DNA of 57,025 bases from CALJFL01 sp039964455 (GTDB lineage: Bacteria > Pseudomonadota > Gammaproteobacteria > Pseudomonadales > Halieaceae): assembly GCA_039964455.1 (NCBI GenBank), contig JBDVXK010000005.1, positions 1-57,025 of the forward strand, read 5' to 3'. Below the pieces are notes generated by a model. That model ran no database searches. It had not been told where the DNA came from and saw only the letters and a list, made by a program, of their open reading frames with translations. The position numbers were made by a program, and so were the translations under genes. How positions within the stretch are numbered: position 1 is the stretch's first letter; each line of letters opens with the position of its first letter. This document shows, in pieces, positions 24,516 to 32,490 of the stretch.

Positions 24516-25562
24516 ATGCAAGTAATGACGGTATTGCCCCAAAATGATCTCAATGAGATACAGGCATCAGCTCAGGCCGCCGAACTGGCTGGCTACGATC
24601 AGGTCTGCAGCATGGAGAACAAACACGACCCATTCATGCCGCTGGGGATCGCCGCGATCCCCACACAGAAAATACAGGTGGGAACCGCAGTCGCTATCGC
24701 CTTCCCCCGCTCGCCCATGGTTCTGGCCAACACCTGCTGGGACCTGCAGAATGCTTCAGGCGGCCGCTTTGTTCTGGGCCTGGGCCCACAAATCAAGGCC
24801 CATAATGAAAGTCGCTTCTCCACGCCCTGGTCCGCACCCGTTCCGCGCATGCGTGAGTATGTGACGGCCTTACGTGCGATCTGGCGCTGCTGGCAGCTGG
24901 GTGAAAAGCTCGACTTCAGGGGTGAGCATTATAAGTTCACGCTGATGACGCCAAATTTCGTCCCTGAGTCCACCAATCAACCCCGGGTACCCGTGACTAT
25001 CGCTGCGGTTGGGCCGAACATGCTCAAGCTTGCCGGAGAAGTCTGTGACGGCGTACATCTACACCCCTTCTGCACTCGCGCTTATATAGAGGATGTGGCG
25101 ACGCCGCGTATAGAACAGGGGCTTGCCGAATCGGGCAAAGCACGGGAAAACTTTCAGATCGCCGGAGGTGGTTTTGTTGCCACAGGCGAAACCGACGAGG
25201 AAGTGGCGAGCGTACTTGAATGGGTACGCTATCGCATCGCATTCTACGGCTCTACACCCAGCTATTGGCCGGTTCTTGAACACCACGACCTAGGTGACCT
25301 TGGCCGCAAACTCAATAAGATGACCAAGGCTGGACAATGGGAGCAACTATCAGCGGAAATCAGTGATGATGTGTTATCCCTGTTCACTGCTTTCGGTCGT
25401 TACGAGCAATTGGCAGAGTCTGTGGAAAATCGCTTTGGAGGCTCAATAGACATGCTATACGCGAGCTTGTCTTCAGACCAACTGCCCGCGATACCCGCAG
25501 AGGTGCTGCAGGACATTAAGCGCCTGGAAACGCCCTTCAAGGGTTTTGCCAGGGAGTGGTAA
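24516..25562 (+). CDS. LLM-class oxidoreductase (TIGR03617-like)
   Basis: A 348-residue TIM-barrel protein of the luciferase-like monooxygenase superfamily. The order MTVLPQNDLNEIQASAQAAE, GTAVAIAFPRSPMVLANTCW, FVLGLGPQIKAHNESRF and AIWRCWQLGEKLDFRGEHY fits the TIGR03617 group, which is described as F420-dependent in actinobacteria. Whether this organism makes F420 cannot be read from the window; FMN is the alternative cofactor. The ATG at 24516 has TGGAA upstream. It runs tail to tail towards tRNA-Cys. Confidence 0.83.
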   Translation: MQVMTVLPQNDLNEIQASAQAAELAGYDQVCSMENKHDPFMPLGIAAIPTQKIQVGTAVAIAFPRSPMVLANTCWDLQNASGGRFVLGLGPQIKAHNESRFSTPWSAPVPRMREYVTALRAIWRCWQLGEKLDFRGEHYKFTLMTPNFVPESTNQPRVPVTIAAVGPNMLKLAGEVCDGVHLHPFCTRAYIEDVATPRIEQGLAESGKARENFQIAGGGFVATGETDEEVASVLEWVRYRIAFYGSTPSYWPVLEHHDLGDLGRKLNKMTKAGQWEQLSAEISDDVLSLFTAFGRYEQLAESVENRFGGSIDMLYASLSSDQLPAIPAEVLQDIKRLETPFKGFAREW

Positions 25563-25602
25563 ACAGCGCGCAGAAAGTGCGCGGCCAATTTAGAACCTGA
25601 AT

Positions 25603-25675
25603 GGAGGCTCGGGTCGGAATCGAACCGGCGTAGACGGATTTGCAATCCGCTGCATCACCACTCTGCCACCGAGCC
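25603..25675 (-). tRNA. tRNA-Cys (anticodon GCA)
   Basis: On the minus strand it starts GGCTCGGTGGCAGAGTGG, has anticodon loop TTGCAAA with anticodon GCA, T arm GGTTCGATTCC and ends CCGAGCCTCCA. The acceptor stem pairs fully and the CCA is encoded. Counterpart of E. coli cysT. It lies 21.9 kb from tRNA-Leu and 4.2 kb from tRNA-Gly on the same strand. A weak hairpin (CGCGC/GCGCG, 25568-25584) lies just downstream. Confidence 0.97.
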
Positions 25676-25717
25676 ATTCAGGTGTTCCAAGTCATTGAAT
25701 AACAACTCAAATTTCAA

Positions 25718-25734
25718 GTAAGTCAGTGACTTAC
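25718..25734. promoter_or_regulatory. Perfect 17-bp palindrome in the tRNA-Cys leader
   Basis: GTAAGTCA-G-TGACTTAC is an exact inverted repeat. The tRNA-Cys promoter at 25743-25770 would start transcription near 25736, so the palindrome occupies about +2 to +18. A TetR-like dimer site or an RNA hairpin in the precursor tRNA are both possible. It is 212 nt upstream of the SDR gene on the other side. Confidence 0.5.
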
Positions 25735-25742
25735 CGCCGCGC

Positions 25743-25770
25743 AGTATACAGCCATGCAGCGGATATGCAA
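25743..25770 (-). promoter_or_regulatory. tRNA-Cys promoter
   Basis: On the minus strand TTGCAT (25770-25765), 16-nt spacer, TATACT (25748-25743), followed by GCGCGGCGG, a G+C-rich discriminator as in stringently controlled stable-RNA promoters. The start point near 25736 leaves about 60 nt of 5' precursor. Confidence 0.7.
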
Positions 25771-25877
25771 TACACCTTTAGCCACCCCTAACCAGCTCCA
25801 AACAACAAGGTGAGCGCTAAACAAAAGAGGCTACAGAACGCTCAACTGTCTGCGATTGGTGTGCCATTCAATATTCA

Positions 25878-25907
25878 TCGACACATCCGACACATATTTC
25901 CTATACT
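25878..25907 (+). promoter_or_regulatory. Promoter of the SDR gene
   Basis: TCGACA (25878-25883), 18-nt spacer, TATACT (25902-25907). Predicted start near 25914, leader about 32 nt, with AAGGAGGAC just before the ATG at 25946. Confidence 0.55.
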
Positions 25908-25945
25908 CCACCCTGACCTAACATCTTTTACATAAGGAGGACACG

Positions 25946-26722
25946 ATGCCTTGCAGACTGGAGGGCAAGGTGGCGATGATCACCGGTGGGGGTAGTGGCT
26001 TGGGTGAAGCCACAGCAATGCGTTTTGCAGCCGAAGGCGCCCGGGTTTATATCGGTGACATACGCGAAGAAGCGGCCGCTAAAGTAGCTGAAGCCATAAA
26101 CGAAGGCGGCGGTAAAGCCAGCAGCTTCGCACAGGATGTTTGCAACGAGCGTCAGTGGAGCGAACTACTGAATCAAATTATTGCCGAGCAAAACCATTTA
26201 GACATTCTTGTAAACAATGCGGGAATTGTAATTACCGGCACGGCAGAAGACGCGAGCCTTGAGGATTGGCGCAAGGTCACCGGCGTCAATCTGGATGGCG
26301 TATTTATGGGAACTCGCGAAGGCATCAGGGTAATGAAGAATAGCGGTGGTTCGATAATTAACATCAGCTCGATTGAAGGCATTGTCGGCGAGCCTGCTAC
26401 AGCCGCTTATAACGCCAGTAAAGGCGGCGTAAGAATCTTCAGCAAATCTGCAGCCCTGCATTGTGCCGACAAAGGCTATAACATTCGTATAAATACCGTG
26501 CACCCTGGCTTTATACTCACCCCGATGGTCACCGAGGGCTTTGAGAACATGCCCGAGGACATGCGTCTCGATATGGAGCAAGTCGTGGCTCAGCGTATAC
26601 CCCTTGGGTATATGGGCGAGCCCGAAGATATTGCCAATGGCTGCCTTTACCTCGCCTCAGACGAGTCAAAGTATATGACGGGCAGTGAGTTGGTGATCGA
26701 CGGCGGCTATACGTGCAAATGA
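25946..26722 (+). CDS. Short-chain dehydrogenase/reductase
   Basis: A 258-residue classical SDR. Cofactor motif TGGGSGLG at 13-20, NNAG at 90-93, catalytic Ser near 141, Tyr155 and Lys159 in YNASK, and the PG and GG landmarks downstream (HPGFILTP, IDGGYTCK). Asp38 after the second strand (YIGDIR) favours NAD(H) over NADP(H). The overall pattern resembles 3-alpha/20-beta-hydroxysteroid or cyclohexanol dehydrogenases; the substrate is not known. Its strong ribosome binding site and own promoter suggest a single-gene unit. It lies between tRNA-Cys and the TonB-dependent receptor. Confidence 0.92.
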   Translation: MPCRLEGKVAMITGGGSGLGEATAMRFAAEGARVYIGDIREEAAAKVAEAINEGGGKASSFAQDVCNERQWSELLNQIIAEQNHLDILVNNAGIVITGTAEDASLEDWRKVTGVNLDGVFMGTREGIRVMKNSGGSIINISSIEGIVGEPATAAYNASKGGVRIFSKSAALHCADKGYNIRINTVHPGFILTPMVTEGFENMPEDMRLDMEQVVAQRIPLGYMGEPEDIANGCLYLASDESKYMTGSELVIDGGYTCK

Positions 26723-26822
26723 TATCTACCAATTAGATCCTGGCCCCGCCGCAGGTCGACATTCGCGCTACCTTTCGGTGTTAACAGTATGTAAACCATC
26801 AGGATTTATGCACGCAGCCCCC

Positions 26823-26851
26823 TTGAATGCATCGCGCAGTTGTCGTATACA
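26823..26851 (+). promoter_or_regulatory. Promoter of the TonB-dependent receptor
   Basis: TTGAAT (26823-26828), 17-nt spacer, TATACA (26846-26851). The segment TTGTCGTATACAA spans the spacer end and the -10; TTGT-5-ACAA is an inverted pair, and TTGTCGTATA also occurs at 13361 before the sigma gene. The leader is about 85 nt with CGGGAGAAC before the ATG. Confidence 0.6.
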
Positions 26852-26943
26852 ATTAGTGGCGGGGTTCCTATCAATCAGCTTTCTAGTCTAAATAGGCAAT
26901 TCCAGCTTTATCCGACATTAAAATAATTAATCGGGAGAACTAC

Positions 26944-29388
26944 ATGGCAAACCAGACTCGTCACGCCTTGACAACCATTGCTGCCGCCCTGGCGGGGGCA
27001 AGTTTTCTACCCAACGCGCCTATCGCCCAAGCTCAGGATATGGCTTTGGAGGAAGTCGTTGTAACTGCGCAGCGTCGAGAGACAAGCCTGCAAGATACCC
27101 CGATCGCAATCACTGCGTTCTCTAGCGAAAAGCTTATGGACCTTGGCGTTTTCGATCTAACCGATCTTGGCAGTCGAGCGCCAAACACAAACATCCAGAA
27201 ACAGCCGTCGTCAAACTCCAATATGTCAATTTATATAAGAGGCATTGGCAGTGGTGAAACCTCGTTAATGGTCGACCCCAAAACCAGTTTCTATCTCGAC
27301 GGTGTTTACATGAGTAAAACCGTTGGTGCCGTTTTTGACATCGTTGACCTGCAGAGTGTTGAGGTATTACGCGGTCCACAGGGAACCTTGTTTGGACGCA
27401 ACAGCTCGGGCGGCGCCTTGAACGTGACCACTATCAAACCCAGTGGAGATTGGGGTGTCAAATTGGAGGGCAGTGTTGGTAACGATGGCTATCAGCGTGC
27501 CGCTGGCTCCGTGGATTTTCCTCAGATGTTTGGCATGCTCTCCGCGAAGGTATCAGGCATGATGATGGAGTACGACGGCTGGGCAGACAATGATTACCCC
27601 GGCAGCGAGTCAGACCTCGGCTCCGAGGATAACGATGCCTACCGTATCGCATTGCGATTGGAACCTACCGACGCGATTACCATCGACTATGCCTATGACA
27701 AGACTGAAAACGAAGGCGTCCCAACGCCGTTTCAGATCACCGAAGTGAAAGATAGTATTTACAACGGCTTCTCCGATACCCCATTCCCGTTCGAGTTTTT
27801 GGGTGGTGAGCTGTACCAACAGATGGCTGCACTTGTTGGGGACCCTGATAAACGACGCGACAAATACAATCTCGACGCTGTGTCCAAGGAATACCTGGAA
27901 GTCGAGGGACACAACCTCACTATTGCCTGGGAACTGGATAACATCACACTCAAGTACATTTATGGTGACCGGGAAACTAAATCGGATTATGAGCAGACCG
28001 ACCTTGATGGAGGCGCGCTTACCGCTCGCGACCTTTTTTATGGCGGCGGGATGGAGGTCCCTTCACCTGGCTTTCATGCTGCGATTGATGATGGCTCGAT
28101 AGACATGCAAACCCACGAACTGCAACTTATTGGCAGCGCCTTCGAGGAACGGTTGCAGTTCACCTTCGGCTATTTTCAGTACGAAGAGGAAATCTACCAG
28201 GACAATCCACAGACATTTTCATTACCCATTCAGTTCTTATTGGGAAGCCCGCTTGACGCCGTATATGCCGGAGCAGGCTTCTGTAATGAAGTACCGGGGG
28301 CCGGGCTCGTGTGCCAGGGATCCCAGCGCCTGCCACTACCGTTTCCAGCTCCCGGAGGTGATCCGAACCTGAATGGATTTGTTGACTTCATCTATGGGCA
28401 GGAAACAGAATCCTGGGCGGCGTATGGTCAGGGTACTTTTTCACTGACCGATGATCTCGATGTCACCGCGGGCATTCGTTACACGGAAGACGATAGAGAC
28501 GCGTTCCTGTTCAATGAGAATCTGGGGCAAACATCGTTTGACCAGCGGCTGAAGAATAGTGACAGCTGGGACAATGTCAGTTACCTGCTCTCGCTGAACT
28601 ATGCGCTTAGTGACAATGCCAATATTTATGGATCCTATTCCACGGGCTACAACGGTGGTGGATTCAACTCCAGAGCCAGCACGCTGAGCGCTTGGGAGAA
28701 TCAAGTCGATGAGGAAGAGATTACCGCTTACGAGCTGGGGATAAAATCTGACTGGATGGATAATCGCGTGCGCGTAAACGCCGCGATATTTTATAACGAC
28801 TTTGAAGACATTCAGGTCGCTCAGTTTGAGGCAGGGTCCGGCGGCGCTTCCAGCCGATTGGTTAACGCCGGTGAAGCAACCTATAAGGGACTGGAGCTCG
28901 AGGTAACGGCGCGTTTGACCAGGGGCCTCCTTTTAGAGCTTAGCTACGGTTATCTCGACGCGGAGTTCGACGAGTATTTGGCGCGCAACCCAGTGACTGA
29001 CCAGGAAGAAGATATTTCCTCTGTCACGACCGTGGGAAGAACGCCAGAGCACACGGCGAGCTTTGGGCTTCAGTATGATTTTGAGCCGTTTAGCTTCGGC
29101 GCTTTATCCGCTCGCTTGGACGTCGTTTATACCGATGAGTTTGTATTCCACCCATTCCAGAATCAATTCGATGCTGCCGAGGACAGAACCATATTAAATG
29201 GTCGCGTGAACCTGCAGGACATCGTGGTGGGCGACAGAGGCACTATACGGCTGTCGGGGTGGGTGAAAAATGCTACTGATGAAGAGTATCGCGAGTGGGG
29301 TATTGATTTCGCCTCACTGGGTTATGCAGGTAACACCTACGCCATGCCCCGCACTTATGGCCTTGATCTGATTTACGAATTCCGCTAG
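26944..29388 (+). CDS. TonB-dependent outer-membrane receptor
   Basis: An 814-residue receptor. Signal peptide 1-30 (cut after AQA), TonB box EEVVVTAQ at 36-43, plug domain with TPIAITAFSSEKL and VEVLRGPQGTLFGRNSSGGALNV, then a 22-strand barrel ending in a C-terminal aromatic-rich strand (YGLDLIYEFR, terminal Phe-Arg). The ligand is unknown; no siderophore or B12 gene is adjacent. Plug and barrel resemble receptors expanded in Halieaceae and sphingomonads, where many import organic compounds. No N-terminal signalling domain is present, so it is not an anti-sigma regulated transducer. Followed directly by a strong terminator. Confidence 0.95.
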   Translation: MANQTRHALTTIAAALAGASFLPNAPIAQAQDMALEEVVVTAQRRETSLQDTPIAITAFSSEKLMDLGVFDLTDLGSRAPNTNIQKQPSSNSNMSIYIRGIGSGETSLMVDPKTSFYLDGVYMSKTVGAVFDIVDLQSVEVLRGPQGTLFGRNSSGGALNVTTIKPSGDWGVKLEGSVGNDGYQRAAGSVDFPQMFGMLSAKVSGMMMEYDGWADNDYPGSESDLGSEDNDAYRIALRLEPTDAITIDYAYDKTENEGVPTPFQITEVKDSIYNGFSDTPFPFEFLGGELYQQMAALVGDPDKRRDKYNLDAVSKEYLEVEGHNLTIAWELDNITLKYIYGDRETKSDYEQTDLDGGALTARDLFYGGGMEVPSPGFHAAIDDGSIDMQTHELQLIGSAFEERLQFTFGYFQYEEEIYQDNPQTFSLPIQFLLGSPLDAVYAGAGFCNEVPGAGLVCQGSQRLPLPFPAPGGDPNLNGFVDFIYGQETESWAAYGQGTFSLTDDLDVTAGIRYTEDDRDAFLFNENLGQTSFDQRLKNSDSWDNVSYLLSLNYALSDNANIYGSYSTGYNGGGFNSRASTLSAWENQVDEEEITAYELGIKSDWMDNRVRVNAAIFYNDFEDIQVAQFEAGSGGASSRLVNAGEATYKGLELEVTARLTRGLLLELSYGYLDAEFDEYLARNPVTDQEEDISSVTTVGRTPEHTASFGLQYDFEPFSFGALSARLDVVYTDEFVFHPFQNQFDAAEDRTILNGRVNLQDIVVGDRGTIRLSGWVKNATDEEYREWGIDFASLGYAGNTYAMPRTYGLDLIYEFR

Positions 29389-29400
29389 ATCTATCAGATG

Positions 29401-29434
29401 ACCAGAACCGGGCCTCGCGGCCCGGTTCTGGTTT
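29401..29434 (+). terminator. Strong intrinsic terminator after the receptor
   Basis: ACCAGAACCGGGCC, loop TCGC, GGCCCGGTTCTGGT: a perfect 14-bp stem followed by TTTAG. Placed 12 nt after the receptor stop codon. Confidence 0.88.
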
Positions 29435-29630
29435 AGGTAAAGCTCTTTTGCCTGGCGTTGGTTAACGGATCGATATGAATCCTTTACGCTAGTTAAGGCT
29501 GGCTCCCCATGCTCTCAGGCGACTTCTACCTGCCCTGCAACGTCCTCAAATCCTGATCTGGCGGTAAATGCCATGCCTGTGTCGTGCACAGCCATGCCGC
29601 TTTGCGGGCTCAGGCACTAATCTACGCGCC

Positions 29631-29915
29631 ATGAATGACCTTCGCCTTGAAGCTATGGACGCGCCACTGGTTCGGCATTACCACGACCGAGCCGAACTCT
29701 GTCTGGAAAAACTGGAATCCGCCTGGACCCCGGTTTCGCGTTGGCTCTGGGATAGGAAGCTGAAAGCAGCGAATTCGATGTGGCGGGAGGTATTGGAGCA
29801 GGAAATCAATCAACTAAGGGCTGAGCGAGGAATGCCACCTTCGACCCAAACATCGCTGCAACTACGACCTAGGCTCAAGCTTGATACTGCCGCCTCAGGG
29901 ATGATCCTGGAGTAG
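29631..29915 (+). CDS. Small helical protein, unknown
   Basis: A 94-residue protein from ATG 29631 (MNDLRLEAMDAPLVRHYHD); an upstream Met at 29568 gives an extra 21 unlikely residues. The central part (CLEKLESAWTPVSRWLWDRK and EVLEQEINQLRAERG) should be largely helical, with a short proline/serine tail. I recognise no family and see no ribosome binding site. It sits between the receptor terminator and tRNA-Gly. It may be real or an open frame by chance. Confidence 0.4.
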   Translation: MNDLRLEAMDAPLVRHYHDRAELCLEKLESAWTPVSRWLWDRKLKAANSMWREVLEQEINQLRAERGMPPSTQTSLQLRPRLKLDTAASGMILE

Positions 29916-29920
29916 GAACT

Positions 29921-29996
29921 TGGAGCGGGAAACGAGATTCGAACTCGCGACCTCAACCTTGGCAAGGTTGCGCTCTACCAACTGAGCTATTCCCGC
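29921..29996 (-). tRNA. tRNA-Gly (anticodon GCC)
   Basis: On the minus strand it begins GCGGGAATAGCTCAGTTGG and ends TTTCCCGCTCCA, with anticodon loop TTGCCAA (anticodon GCC) and T arm GAGTTCGAATCTC. The CCA is encoded. Counterpart of E. coli glyW. It lies directly downstream of pgsA, as in E. coli, with its own promoter in between. Confidence 0.97.
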
Positions 29997-30012
29997 AATA
30001 CCAACAAGCGCT

Positions 30013-30040
30013 ATTCTAGCGCCCGCAAATCAATAATCAA
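30013..30040 (-). promoter_or_regulatory. tRNA-Gly promoter and adjacent hairpin
   Basis: On the minus strand TTGATT (30040-30035), 16-nt spacer, TAGAAT (30018-30013). The -10 lies inside a small palindrome GCGCTA-TTC-TAGCGC (30008-30022). The start point near 30006 would leave about 10 nt of precursor 5' end. Confidence 0.6.
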
Positions 30041-30074
30041 CCAATTTCTTCAATTAGAACTATATCTAACTGTT

Positions 30075-30644
30075 TTATATGACATTTTCATCTCTGATGA
30101 CATGCCATGCGGCACGCAAATAGATGAACATTGACCACAGGGTTAATACCGCTGCCGAATACAGCATCAGGTAGGACAACGCCAGCAGCCAGCTCTCGTC
30201 GGTGTTGGGGTCAATGGCCAACAAACCCACTATCGCGATCATCTGGAAAGCCGTTTTCACCTTCCCCACGTAACTGACAGCTACCGATGTACGCTTGCCT
30301 AATTCCGCCATCCACTCACGCAAGGCGGAGATTACGATCTCGCGCCCAATGATTACACAGGCCGCCAGGGTGAACAGTAGCGTATCGTGTCGCTCTACCA
30401 ACAACACCAGCGCCACCGAAACCATCAGCTTGTCGGCCACGGGGTCCAGGAAAGCCCCAAAGGCTGTCATCTGGCCCAGTTTTCTAGCCAGGTACCCATC
30501 CACCCAATCGGTAATCGCTGCGAAGGCAAAGATACCCGCCGCAACCAGCAAATGATTTTTAAAAGGCAGATAAAAAACCACCATCAGTACTGGAATCAGC
30601 ATGATGCGCATGATGGTCAGGGCATTAGGTATGTTGATATTCAA
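30075..30644 (-). CDS. pgsA: CDP-diacylglycerol-glycerol-3-phosphate 3-phosphatidyltransferase
   Basis: A 189-residue inner-membrane enzyme that makes phosphatidylglycerol-phosphate from CDP-diacylglycerol and glycerol-3-phosphate, the committed step to phosphatidylglycerol. The CDP-alcohol phosphatidyltransferase motif D-G-x2-A-R-x8-G-x3-D-x3-D is complete in DGYLARKLGQMTAFGAFLDP plus VAD. The reading frame is open into uvrC, but homologues start NIPNALTIMRI, so I place the start at TTG 30644 (LNINIPN), 20 nt after the uvrC stop. The gene order uvrC-pgsA-tRNA-Gly is as in E. coli. Confidence 0.93.
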   Translation of the reverse strand: MNINIPNALTIMRIMLIPVLMVVFYLPFKNHLLVAAGIFAFAAITDWVDGYLARKLGQMTAFGAFLDPVADKLMVSVALVLLVERHDTLLFTLAACVIIGREIVISALREWMAELGKRTSVAVSYVGKVKTAFQMIAIVGLLAIDPNTDESWLLALSYLMLYSAAVLTLWSMFIYLRAAWHVIRDENVI

Positions 30645-30663
30645 TCGCGTACATCCATAACGA

Positions 30664-32490
30664 CTAGTCGGGGCTACTGTGCAAGTGATCGTAGATCTGT
30701 TGAGCCATGGTAGCACTAATGCCGCTGATCTTTTTCAACTCCTCAACATTGGCATTGGCAACCGCTTGTGCACTGCCAAAGTGACGAAGCAGCTCTCTGC
30801 GGCGCTTTGCACCCACACCCTGTATGCCCTCCAGTGTCGAGGAACGCCGTGCTTTATCGCGAAGGGCTCTATGGCCAGTAATGGCAAATCTGTGGGCTTC
30901 ATCTCGAATGTGCTGGATCAAGTGCAGCGCGGGGCTATCCCCGGGTAGCTGTTGCTCACGGCCCGTTTTACCGTCAACCAGCGTCTCGAAGCCCGCCTTG
31001 CGCGTGGTGCCCTTGGCCACACCAATCACCTCAACGCCCTCTATCTGCAAATCCTTGAGCACCGACATAGCCTGCGAGACCTGTCCCTGACCACCATCGA
31101 TGAACAAAATGTCCGGGATGGTGCCCTCCCCTGATTTCAGCCGTTTATACCGGCGCTCAAGGGCCTGCTGCATAGCGGCATAGTCATCACCACCGGTGAT
31201 TCCTTCAATATTGAATTTCCGATAATCAGACTTCCTTGGCCCGCTTTGATCAAACACAACGCAGGACGCAACCGTGGCCTCACCTGAGGAGTGGCTTATA
31301 TCAAAGCACTCCATTCGCCGGGGTTGGTCAGGTAATTCCAGTAAATCCTGTAGCGCCTGTAGTCGCTCTATCGTGGTTTGCTTGCCAGCAAGGTGAGCCT
31401 CCAGGTTGGTTTCGGCTGTCTGCTGGGCCAGTTGCAGCCACCTGGCCCTGGCATCTCTCACCCGCGACCGGACCTTTACCTTACGGCCGGATTGCACGGT
31501 AAACGCTTCTTCCAGTGTATCCGCATCGTCTGGCAAGGCATTAACGATAACTTCCCCGGGAATGGGCTTGGAATCTGCCAGGTAGTACTGTGGTAAAAAA
31601 GCCGACAACACCAATTGCGGGCTCTCCTCCAATTTCAAAGGCGGATAGTAGGTTTTACTGCCCAACACCCTTGCACCACGCACGAACAGAACCTGCACAC
31701 ACGCCCGGCCACCACTGACAGCGGCTGCCATGATATCGAGCTCTCCAGTCGTGCCTTCTATTCCCTGACTGGCCTGGACATGCTGCAACTGCTGCAGCTG
31801 GTCTCTATAAGCGGCGGCTTTTTCATATTCCAGCTCGGCGGAGGCGCGCTCCATGTCATCGGCCAACTGCACAATCAGTTGCTGCGACTTGCCACGCAGG
31901 AAAAGCATGGTATTTTCAACCTGCTGCTCGTATTCCTCTTCGCTGACCAGGTTCACGCAAGGTGCGGTACACCGGTCAATCTGGTGTTGCAGACAGGGCC
32001 GCGAACGATTACGAAAATAGCTATCCTCGCACTGGCGAACCTTGAACACTTTCTGCAAAAAGTGCAGCGACTCACGTACCGCACCCGCGCTTGGATAAGG
32101 GCCGAAGTATTTCCCTTTGCGACGTTTGGCTCCTCGGTGAAGGCTTAGCCTTGGATACTTATCGTTGCTTGAAAGGTGTATGTAGGGAAAGGATTTATCG
32201 TCTTTCAGTAAAATATTATAAGGCGGTTGATGCGTCTTGATCAGGTTGTGCTCCAACAACAAGGCATCGACTTCCGTTGAGGTCACCGTCACCTCGATGT
32301 TGTCAATCTTTGCGACCAAGGCCATTGTTTTTCTGGTAAGACCACTGGCACGAAAATAGCTGGTTACCCGGCTGCGCAGGTTTTTAGCCTTGCCTACATA
32401 CAAGAGCCGGCCCTCATCATCATACATCTGGTACACGCCCGGACGCGTGGTCAATGTCTTGAGAAAGGACTCGTGATCAAACTCTGCCAT
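30664..32490 (-). CDS. uvrC: Excinuclease ABC subunit C
   Basis: A 608-residue nuclease of nucleotide excision repair. The N-terminal GIY-YIG domain makes the 3' incision (GVYQMYDDEGRLLYVGKAKN); a Cys-rich region and UVR domain (DMERASAELEYEKAAAYRDQ) follow, then the RNase H-like domain that makes the 5' incision (ECFDISHSSGEATVASCVVF, FIDGGQGQVSQA) and two C-terminal helix-hairpin-helix motifs. It works with UvrA and UvrB at lesions. The ATG at 32490 overlaps the murB stop codon (TGATG). Being at the end of an envelope-gene operon is unusual. Confidence 0.97.
   Translation of the reverse strand: MAEFDHESFLKTLTTRPGVYQMYDDEGRLLYVGKAKNLRSRVTSYFRASGLTRKTMALVAKIDNIEVTVTSTEVDALLLEHNLIKTHQPPYNILLKDDKSFPYIHLSSNDKYPRLSLHRGAKRRKGKYFGPYPSAGAVRESLHFLQKVFKVRQCEDSYFRNRSRPCLQHQIDRCTAPCVNLVSEEEYEQQVENTMLFLRGKSQQLIVQLADDMERASAELEYEKAAAYRDQLQQLQHVQASQGIEGTTGELDIMAAAVSGGRACVQVLFVRGARVLGSKTYYPPLKLEESPQLVLSAFLPQYYLADSKPIPGEVIVNALPDDADTLEEAFTVQSGRKVKVRSRVRDARARWLQLAQQTAETNLEAHLAGKQTTIERLQALQDLLELPDQPRRMECFDISHSSGEATVASCVVFDQSGPRKSDYRKFNIEGITGGDDYAAMQQALERRYKRLKSGEGTIPDILFIDGGQGQVSQAMSVLKDLQIEGVEVIGVAKGTTRKAGFETLVDGKTGREQQLPGDSPALHLIQHIRDEAHRFAITGHRALRDKARRSSTLEGIQGVGAKRRRELLRHFGSAQAVANANVEELKKISGISATMAQQIYDHLHSSPD

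Noticed and set aside
30645..30716. pgsA start inside uvrC
   Set aside because: The added residues (MLPWLNRSTITC...) are absent from the usual PgsA N-terminus; TTG 30644 gives the expected NIPNALTIMRI start.
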